From Mastigamoeba balamuthi (taxonomy: Eukaryota; Evosea; Mastigamoebida; Mastigamoebidae): 21,994 nucleotides of DNA. The translations under genes were made by a program, and so were the position numbers. The notes beneath the pieces were generated by a model. The model had not been told where the DNA came from, searched no databases, and saw nothing but the letters and a program-made list of their open reading frames with translations. Below are positions 1 to 7,587 of the stretch, in pieces (within the stretch, counting starts at the first letter, position 1; every line of letters starts with the position of its first letter). The stretch spans positions 18,724 to 40,717 of the forward strand of contig CACRSC010000016.1 of assembly GCA_902651635.1 (NCBI GenBank), in the 5' to 3' direction.

Positions 1-1
1 T

Positions 2-3000
2 ATCCTGATTGAAGTGTGTGTGTATCCAGTCTCCTACTATATCGCGTGCTTCCTCAGGGGTCGTGGTACTGGTGCCGTCTTGTCTGGTGTAGCTCAGGGG
101 GAGTCCCGGTCTGCGTGGTGTGCGCAGCTCCTTGAGGAATCTCTTGGGGCTAGTGCATCCCTCCGCCATAGAGAATTCTATGTATTCCTTAATGCAGTCC
201 GCCTCCGTCCGGGTTCTGTTTCGGTTAATGCATCTAAGCATCCACTTTGTGGTGCTCCGCCAGGTTTTATATGCATGTGCGTGGTTGGGTCTATATTGTA
301 GGAGGGGGAGGACTTCGGATTCGATTCGCGCTATACTGTCCGGTGTTGGTACAGTGTGTATGTTTGCGCCTGCTGATTTGCGTATCTCGTGGTATACATC
401 ATATGCCCTCATGGCTTTGGTTTTACCTCCATCTATGTTGTGCTGTTTGGTTCCCATGGTCTGCTTCGCGGCTTCGATTGCCCTGCGTTGCATCTCATCT
501 ATGTCCGCGTCTGGTGATAGTGGGAGTCGAAGCAACGTATCTTGCCACTCTCGGATCTGCGCCGCCCGGGTTTCTGGGTCTGCGGTCTTGGTCCAGGTGT
601 TTACTTGTGGTGGGGGGTTCCACCGTCGGCGCGGTATGTTTTCGGTTAGGGCAATTGTGCAGTATATGGGTGCGTGATCGGAGAGGTCGCCGGTGTTTTT
701 GCCTACCCCGCTGTCTCTGACACGATGGATCATATTACGTGTGCCTATAATGTAGTCTAGTCAGTTGGTGGTGTTGTGTGGGCCTTGGTGTGTGGCTGCC
801 ATAGTGCCTTGGTGTATGAGAATATCCGTCATGTTGTGGTTTTCCATGAATCTTTGCATATCGAGCTCCGCCGTTGAGTGGGCATCCTTGGGGTGGTCCA
901 TCCAAGTGTTTAGGTCCCCTACTAGTATGCTGTCCGTTTTGTCCTTTGTCTGTCCTTGTATGGTTTGCCAGAGTGCTCTTTGGGCGGGGGACCCTCTGGT
1001 TGGGCTATACGCATTGATGATCTTCATCGTCACATTTAGCTTGAGTATTCCTACCAGGACATCCTTTCGGTCCGTGGTATTAACAGACCAGTACTCCCGC
1101 ACAGTATTGTGAATGAGAAATCCTACTGGTGTTTTGTTACCGACTCGTTGGCCCCTAAAAAGGCTGTAGCCCTCTGTGTTAGCCGCCTGGTTAACCTGCT
1201 TCTCATCAACAACGCTCAGTTCCTGCAGGGCTATAATCTCGGGGGCTGCACGTTTGGTGCAGTTCCTTACAGCCTTAATCAGTAATATGATGGCTCCAAA
1301 TAGGGTGTTTTGTACGTTCCAGCTGGCTATGGTAATGTTGGTGTCCATGGCTGCCGCCCCTTGGGCATATAGTAGGAGAGTGACAAGTGTGAGGATTGTA
1401 TAGTGTTGTCGGGGTTGGGCTGTAGATAATATGGCTAGACTGAGTGTGAGGCCCCCTGTGAGACCATTGTATTTGGTTTGTCGGGGGGGCTCCAGGGGAG
1501 TCGCAACCACTGGGGGGGCTGCTTTCATTCGGGGGGCAGCGTTTGTCATGGTGGTGGCGCTCCTTGAGGGGCGGTGTTCTATCTTCTGGTGGTCTTCTCC
1601 CGTCATTCTGTCGGTGGGCCGTGCCTCCTGTGCCTGTTCCTGCTTGCTTCGCATTCGTCTGTATAATCGTGTGGTGCAGTCAGTGGGTCTGTGCGTATCG
1701 GCTTTTGCTGTACCCTGGGGGTAGGTGATGGCTTCGGGGTAGCCCGGTACGCGAATGTTGGCGGTTTCGTTGATCGGGGGCCATGCGTGCACGAGGAAGA
1801 CTTCTCCTTTTGGGTTCACGCCTGTCCGGGTGATGTCGTATGGGCAGTCGGCAAAGGCGCGGTTTATAGCGTTGCGCGGCGAGGCTCCCAGGCGGGTGCG
1901 GGCATTGAGTTCTACCTTCCACAGTTCGCTGGGGTACAGTTTGTTCTGGTATGCGGCCACTGCGTGTACCGAGGCTCTCGGGTCATTGTTGGTTTGGCGG
2001 ACCAGCTGGAGGATCGTTTTCCTATCGGTGAACGTTACCGCCCACCCGTTGGCCTGAGGTTCGATGCCGATGATGTGGGCTTTGGCCGGTTGGGCCCATG
2101 CGTCTGCAAGCTCTCTCGGGCTGGGTTTGCGCTTGTCGGCATGCAGGACATATACCGTGAAGGGGATTTTCGCCTCCGTGAGAACCCATAACCTGGTAGC
2201 CGCAGAGAAACCTGCCGTCCTTTGCACCGACTCGATTTCTTGGCATTTACGGTATACCGCCGTGTTGGGGGCCGGGAACATAATGCTGTTTTTACCGATG
2301 TATTCCACGAAGGCCAAATTCGCAGTGACGTTGATTTTGTATGTTTCGCAGAACAGGTCTAGAAGTTCCATTCCCGCCGCTGCTACCTGGTGCGCTTCGG
2401 TCTCCGTCAACTTGGCACCTGCCACGAGGGTGATCACTTCCTTCATCTCTGTCTCGTACGCGGCGTCCTCTACTGCTCTAGGCGGTGCTGAGGGTTCGCC
2501 GGACAGGCTGTCGATAGACCTCGGACTTGGGGTTGGGTCAGCGTAGCGGTCTTCGCAGGTGGGGTTGTGCGTGGCGGCTTGCCCCCAGGTTGCAGCTGTT
2601 TTGGTCGGCCACGGTGCTGCCGTGGACTGGAGGCTCGAGGGCAGGGGTTGGTCTTTTCCCGGGGCTGGGCTTGGTTGGGTTCCTGCTGGCTGCATCCGTT
2701 GCGCCGTCTGTGCCCAGCTGTATGCCATCTGCGGCCGGCTCTTGGGTGCTCTAGCCGTCTCCCTGAGGTCGATGTCTGCTCTGTCTGTCGACGAGGTGAA
2801 GTGGGCCACCAGGGCAGTTTCGTCCAGGCAGGTTAGCTCTGCGAGCCGCTGTTTACGGGGTTCGTCCGTCTCGGTCAGCATGCGCGCTTGGATAAGGGCC
2901 AGGAGAGTCTCCACGTCTATCGGGTCTTTCTCGGGGCTTGGGGCTGGGGCGTTGTCCTCTGCGGACGTGCTATTGGCTTTGGGCTTTTGTTTCTCGGTGT

Positions 3001-3349
3001 CGCTATCCGTTTGCATGCGGTCGACGTCTTCGGGGGCCGTGTCTTCGCGTTGGCGTTTAGTCGGCGGTGGGGCGCCGGTGGGCGCTGGAGGGTCGATGGG
3101 TGGAGTCTCCTCCATGCGTTGGCTTGTTTGTTGTGCTGGGTTGTCGTTTGCGTATTTTGCTGCCGTTTTGTGGTGCGTGTTCTTCAGTATTTCCCGGTGT
3201 GAACTGGGAAATTTCGCAGAAAAGGCGTCGGGGCTGAAAGGGGTCGGCGGGGGGCCCGCGCTGTGGTCCTGCGGTAGTGCCGGCTGCGGGCCGTGGACCG
3301 CATCTGTGCTACGGTTTAGTGGGACGGGGCTCTCGCCGTTGGGTATCAT
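2..3349 (-). pseudogene. LINE polyprotein: N-terminal region plus endonuclease, one in-frame stop, partial
   Basis: The frame is open from 3349 to a TGA at 761-763 (862 codons) and then reopens in the same frame for 253 codons to the window edge. Residues 1-330 are low-complexity and rich in Pro, Thr and charged residues. Residues 330-560 are a folded-looking region I do not recognise, possibly ORF1-like. A hydrophobic stretch near residues 630-665 precedes the endonuclease, which starts at about residue 668. The endonuclease/exonuclease/phosphatase signatures are present: SWNVQN, LQE, NAYSP and GDLN before the stop, LDYI and SDHAPI after it. The stop sits just before LDYI, where related enzymes commonly have Arg, so CGA to TGA is the simplest origin. 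This domain nicks target DNA to prime reverse transcription. The linker after SDHAPI is helix-rich, as expected before a reverse transcriptase. The frame is open 29 codons upstream of 3349 without another ATG. Confidence 0.85.
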
Positions 3350-3383
3350 AGGTAGCGGGCGGGGTTTGGCTTTCGGTATGGGG

Positions 3384-3698
3384 CTATCGGTTTCGGGGGG
3401 GTGTCGCTGTTGATGTCTGGTTATGGGCGCCGCGGGTCATCACTCCGCGTGCTGTGGGCGTGCCCAGTCTGGGGGGGTGTTTGTGGGCGTGTGTGTGGGG
3501 TGTGGGGGGGAGGCGGGTGTGGTTACCTGCCCCGATTGGCGTCGTGGTCCCAGTCCCCGGGGGCGCCATGTGGCACCTTGGGGGTAGGGTGAGTGCCGCC
3601 GTGGTGAGGACCACGAGTGCCAGGCCTAGGATCTGCCAGGTCGCCGATGCCGGGGGCCGGGACCGCCGCGCCGTGCAGCGGTGCCCATGGTGTGCCAT
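3384..3698 (-). CDS. Short hydrophobic ORF at the 5' end of the LINE
   Basis: This is a 104-residue ORF in another frame, ending inside the open upstream extension of the long LINE frame. It has a basic N-terminus, one strongly hydrophobic stretch (about residues 20-40, LGLALVVLTTAALTL) that could be a membrane segment or signal anchor, and a Pro/Thr/His-rich C-terminus. No family is recognisable. Its position suggests a small ORF1 or leader, possibly linked to the main ORF by frameshifting or reinitiation, but chance opening in GC-rich DNA is a real alternative. Confidence 0.3.
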   Translation of the reverse strand: MAHHGHRCTARRSRPPASATWQILGLALVVLTTAALTLPPRCHMAPPGTGTTTPIGAGNHTRLPPTPHTHAHKHPPRLGTPTARGVMTRGAHNQTSTATPPRNR

Positions 3699-3840
3699 TG
3701 AGATTCGCGCGGGGGGGTCTTATTCCATTGGGGGAGAAAAAGACTCGTACTTGGATCTACGTTTGCAGGGCTGGAGCTGTTTGGGATCTGTTGCAGCACG
3801 AGTTGCCTCTCTTTGTGTGAGCACAAATATGGTGAGCTGA

Positions 3841-4092
3841 TTTATCGATCTTTCTCTTAACGTGGGAAGGTGGGAAGCAAGCTTTAAGAGACAACATTTT
3901 GTGATTAAATTTGTTTAAATGATGTCAAGACAGTGCGGTAAGAATACAACACACGTTTTCCATCACTGGCAGCAGCTACAGCACTCATTTCGCATAAAAG
4001 TCAGTGCTATTGAACGAATGGATGCTGTCTCATACTGTTGTGACCATAAGAAGTGAACTTGCCCATAGCTGACAGAAAATCCCTTACCAAAA
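3841..4092. other. AT-rich spacer, no gene seen
   Basis: Base composition drops sharply relative to the LINE. No ORF, RNA gene or inverted repeat pairing with the far side of the adjacent Tc1 remnant was found. It may contain the 3' flank of that transposon. Confidence 0.5.
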
Positions 4093-4504
4093 TTACCGGA
4101 TGCACCTGGCTAGACCCTTGACAGTCTGAGGCCTGCATAGGGCCACACGACTCTGAAGGAGGGTCCACACATTCTCAATTGGGTTCAGGTCTGAAGAGCA
4201 GGCAGGCCAGGCCATACAGGTCACATGTTTAGAGGCCCTTCACTTTTGGCCAAGTGGAAGGGGTACTTGGGTCATTGTCCTCCTGTAGGCACCAATCATT
4301 GGGATTGGAACCATGCCACTTCTTTGCACTTGATAGCAGGCCTGTCATAAATGACAGTAAGCTTCTTTTCATTGAGATTCCTTGTGAAGATATGGATCTT
4401 TCCCTTTTCAGAGAGGCTCCCAGACAAAACCCCCAAAATGGCAAAGGGAATTCAGGGTTCCTTCCTCCACTTTTCTTGATACTCTGTAGGATTAAAAGAA
4501 GCAA
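4093..4504 (-). pseudogene. Tc1/mariner transposase, C-terminal remnant with frameshift
   Basis: Tc1/mariner transposases are DDE cut-and-paste enzymes. The first frame (4504-4229) holds the family pattern SAKKWHGSNPNDW followed by LQEDNDP, the second catalytic Asp region. The frame is then lost near 4229, and a second frame (about 4219 to a TAA at 4093) carries WPACSSDLNPIENVW, the strongly conserved region with the catalytic Glu. Spacing between Asp and Glu is close to the usual 34 residues. The N-terminal helix-turn-helix and the first catalytic Asp are missing, and no terminal inverted repeats were found, so this is a dead fragment. Its AT-richer composition differs from the neighbouring genes. 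Confidence 0.85.
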
Positions 4505-4860
4505 CTACCAGCTGCTGGGGCTTAGCCCACACAAGTTGATTCCAGTGAAGAGCTTAGATTGAAGGTGGTGACTAAACAGTGACTCAGTCGAGACCCAGAG
4601 AGCCAGTAACAGGAACTGACTCCTTGTGGCCGATCCCTCTTCACAGGAAACTAGCTAAAATCTCACAGCCAGTGAGGGGCCTGCTACGACCCATGCATGC
4701 AGTCCTGGCACACCGTGCTGAAGCCAGTCCACAAAGCGATGTGCGACCGCAGTCCCCGCAGCTCCAGCGGGGAACTGCCATGCATAGGCTGACCCGTCTC
4801 GCCCTGGTGGAAGAGCGATGCCGGGGGTACCTGACCACGCTTCACATGCAAAGGGTGTGA
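4505..4860. other. Mixed spacer, no confident gene
   Basis: The first 80 bases next to the transposase remnant may be further decayed transposon (a minus-strand frame reads VVASFNPTEYQEKW). From about 4655 a GC-richer minus-strand frame runs into the next entry, with a smooth stretch at 4655-4835 that could be a downstream exon of that ORF. I cannot identify a product. Confidence 0.35.
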
Positions 4861-4887
4861 GTATGGGCGATATATGAATGTGATTGA

Positions 4888-5483
4888 CTAACACGCGACG
4901 ACGCCCGGAAGAGCGGTGGCAAGCCCCCGGGGAATGCTGGCATCTACGAAGACGTAGGTGGGGTCGACACGCTGCCAGACATCGGGGTTTGCAGCGAGGA
5001 ACTGGGACCACTGCTCGCTGATCGACAGGAACATCGCTGCCCCTGCACTAGACTCGCCCGTCCCGTCGACACAGACAGCTCCTGCTAGTGCGCGCTCAAG
5101 GTCCTGCCGCTGCTGCTGCGTCCACACCTGCCACGGCACGTCCTGCACGGGCCTCAGCACCTCGACGAGCGCCGCTCCTGTTCAAAAAATGGGTGAAATT
5201 TGGCACTGGGCGAAGCAGTGGCAATTGTTGGCTGACCCTGTACCACACGGCTCTCCGCGAGGCAGTGGGTGAAGGGGTACACCGACTGGGGCTCGATTTC
5301 CGTTGGAATGTCGCTGACCATGGGGTCCGAGCGGCGGAGGCGAGTCGTTGACCGGGTGGGAGTCATACTCCTACCAGTGCCTCCACCTGCCCCGCGGCGT
5401 TGCTTTTTTGAGACACTCTCGCCCTCATTTCCAGCAGCGCCCGCAGATGTCCTCTTCATTGGGACAGCCCGCGAAAGGAGCAC
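4888..5483 (-). CDS. Unidentified spliced ORF, possible retroelement RNase H-like fragment
   Basis: Two exons join in phase: 5483-5249 and 5177-4888, with a 71-nt GT-AG intron (5248-5178) ending in a T-rich tract. The first exon has a basic KKQRR patch near its start (Met at 5459 is an alternative start). The second reads ALVEVLRPVQDVPWQVWTQQ, a helix with DLERAL, then VFVDASIPRGLATALP. A helical region followed by a hydrophobic strand and D-A-S resembles the join between reverse transcriptase and RNase H in some retroelements, but no full motif set is visible, so this is only a guess. The frame stops at 4888 or splices on into the open frame to 4655. It lies among transposon remnants, so it may itself be one. 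Confidence 0.4.
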
Positions 5484-5638
5484 AATTGAAAAAGCCCAAC
5501 ACGGAAAATATCTCGGATGGGCCGCAAAACACTCGATACAAGACTGCGCTGTTCCTTCATGTTCATCACTCCTCTGCCGAGATTAGTTTTTAGTCCCCCA
5601 AATCCAACACGTTGGATGTAATGCTTGTCTCTCGATGT

Positions 5639-6031
5639 TCATGTTGACTTGGCTGCAAAAAAGAAAGTGCATTGAATTGCAATTAAATGCAGTTGTCTTT
5701 GACTTGCAGGTCTTAAGCTGCCATCCACGAAGACACAAGAAGGCAGATCTCCAGGGACAATGGATGGAGTATTTCCCCGGCAGAGTCGAGTAGCAGAGGG
5801 GTCGCGTAGAATGGGAGTGTGCGTACTAAGCTCGTCGTGGAGCTCGAGGTCCATCTCCGGGGGCACCCCCGCGTGGCCGGCGAATGCGCGCTTGCGCAGG
5901 GTGAAGAGCTCCTCGATCATGTACTGCACGCGGAGGTCGGTCTTGCCCTCGTGCAGTGACGCGTTTTCGGCTCTTGCGCGCGAAGTCGACGGGGTAACTC
6001 CGCTTATCGCCTCCTGCGAGTGCGGGCACAC
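5639..6031 (-). pseudogene. CWC22-like splicing factor fragment (end of MIF4G domain)
   Basis: CWC22 is a spliceosome protein with MIF4G and MA3 domains. Within about 5956-5800 the frame reads LHEGKTDLRVQYMIEELF, then LRKRAFAGHAGVPPEMDLEL, matching the conserved block of CWC22 MIF4G (LHEG, then RVQYMIE, then RK, F, H, VP-E-DL, ending in an acidic STH segment). The match begins abruptly at LHEG; sequence upstream of it is ankyrin-like on the opposite strand. No other MIF4G or MA3 part is visible in the window. After the match the frame reads PSCVFVDGSLRP and then meets a good acceptor (T-rich tract ending in GCAG at about 5650). I read this as a displaced exon copy rather than a working gene, although a real gene with divergent exons cannot be ruled out. 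Confidence 0.55.
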
Positions 6032-6147
6032 GGCCGTCGTCTATGCGCTTCTGCCCGCGGTTGCCTACACCTTGCGGGTCGCCGGCGACGGGACGACCGC
6101 TGCTCCACGCGATCGCCAACGGGCACCTCGTGACTCTGCATGCATGC
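5958..6147 (+). pseudogene. Ankyrin-repeat fragment with frameshift
   Basis: A plus-strand frame reads DGVTPLIASCECGHTAVVYA, which matches an ankyrin repeat (D-G-x-T-P-L, then A, then G-H, then L-L). About 35 codons later, after a one-base shift, the next frame reads LLHAIANGHLVTLHA, the core of a second repeat. Two adjacent repeats in different frames show decay. It abuts the minus-strand CWC22-like piece almost base to base. No start codon, further repeats or splice sites could be tied to it. Confidence 0.55.
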
Positions 6148-6349
6148 TGAGCACTCACACAACGAGCACGACTCGAGCAGGAGCAATCTCGTGCGCCATG
6201 GCGGCGGGAGCCATATCGGCTCGGGCGCTGGTGCTTCTGCACCCCATCGACCCCAGTTATTTTGGTGGTCGAAAAAGTTGGGGGCAGGCTTCTTGCTTGG
6301 AGCTATTGACAGGCTTCTTTCCCTCGCCTGCTGGACAGCGTGTGTGAGC

Positions 6350-7587
6350 CTTGCCTTGGGGTGGGCAGGTCGCCAGCGGGGCGCCTCTCCCGAGCGGCAG
6401 AGCAAAAAAATCTGTCCGCGTCAAACTCACGTTTTTAGTGCGCACCGGGAGAGTTGTTTTGTCGCAGATAGCATTGGTGAAGCCCAACAGTTCATACACT
6501 TATGCCACCGGGTGTGCAGGAGATGTATGCCAGCGATAACACGAGAAAAAAGACTGCTTAAAATGCCAGATTGGACTCGATCATCATTTGTTTCCTTGGG
6601 TGGAAGGGGCGCAGAGGGACAGTCAGGGTTCTTGCCAAAGATGAGAAGGAGCTTTGTGCTTAGTGGTCTGGGCTGTGTGCCCGTGCAGAAGGTGGCGACA
6701 TCTCACTTCTTACATGGGCACACGTTCTTGCAAATTTTCTGTGCGTAGAACTCATGCCTTTATCTCCAGGAGCGTGTGACTTCCACATGACATCTGCCAT
6801 CATCCGGGTCTGGCACGCAGTTATTGCATCATGAGCGGCCTCACTCGCCTTGCTCTCTTGCTTGAGCATGTTGTACATGTCCTTGCTGGACGCCTGGGCA
6901 AAGTCAGCATCGTAGAGCCTGCGGATGCCCTTGACAGTTGTGGGACTATCACACATTGCAGGCAACTACACAGACTGCTAATATATGAAAAACAACGTTG
7001 GATATCCAATAAATACCCCATATCTATCTATTTATAGTGGCGCTTCTGTACAACCTGACATCATTTCTGAACAAATGGCTTATCCAATAGTGGTTCTTAT
7101 CAGTGCCTCTTCGCGGATAGAAAATCTCGAATGCCAGTCGATAACATGATCGGACCCTCTTCTGCACGAAATCTGGAAAAGAGCACCTGTGTCAATCAGA
7201 ACAAATGAATCTGATTTTAACCCAGCATTCTATCCGTGCACAACAAGTCCCTTATTCACATAGCTCTGTACTGTGCCACCACCAGACTCACTTGTCACGG
7301 ATATCAGGCACTCCGGGTCTGCTGATCCACTGGCAAACGGCCACATACCCCCTAGGCTGTGTGATTTATGCACCACTGGTCTGGCGATTGCCAGAAACCA
7401 CGTCACAGACCAGCACCGCGTCAGTTTAGCCACGGGGTTCAAGGCTGTGAATACGGGCATTCAGAAAAAAAGTCATCCTCACTTGAGACCCGGAAGCACG
7501 AGAGAAAAAAAACAAGCGAATACAAAGGTGACATTCAATCGTTCGCGACAGCATAGGGAAGAAAAAGAAGAGTACAGCGCTAGCAAG
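6350..7587. other. AT-richer region with one unassigned minus-strand ORF
   Basis: The only notable frame is minus 6965-6660 (101 codons). Its first 70 residues look like helical protein (IRRLYDADFAQASSKDMYNM, then KQESKASEAAHDAI) and its end looks like noise. It could be an isolated exon. The region downstream of 6980 is AT-rich with A-runs and shows no coding signal. I recognise no RNA gene. It serves as the 3' flank of the cyclase gene, which ends at 7588. Confidence 0.35.

Larger units (their letters stand above)
1..3840 (-). mobile_element. LINE-type non-LTR retrotransposon, 5' portion, cut by left window edge
   Basis: Read right to left, the element begins somewhere near 3840, where sequence changes from GC-rich coding-like DNA to AT-rich DNA. 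It carries a short hydrophobic ORF (3698-3384), then one very long ORF with an apurinic-type endonuclease domain, and leaves the window in a linker that in LINEs precedes the reverse transcriptase. The reverse transcriptase, 3' UTR and tail lie outside the window, so clade cannot be assigned. I could not define a target-site duplication because only one end is present. The single interruption seen in about 1,100 codons is one TGA at 761-763, which suggests a recent insertion. The exact 5' boundary is an estimate. Confidence 0.85.

Noticed and set aside
755-770. TGA recoded as Trp in this genome
   Set aside because: TGA ends at least three host genes (inhibitor, UroD-like, surface protein) at family-consistent positions, so it is a stop here.
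14-3413. Plus-strand ORFs opposite the LINE
   Set aside because: They are shadows of the minus-strand LINE frame, which carries conserved endonuclease motifs.
3930-4600. Terminal inverted repeats for the Tc1 remnant
   Set aside because: CAGTG-like strings occur on both sides but in the same orientation and without extended complementarity.
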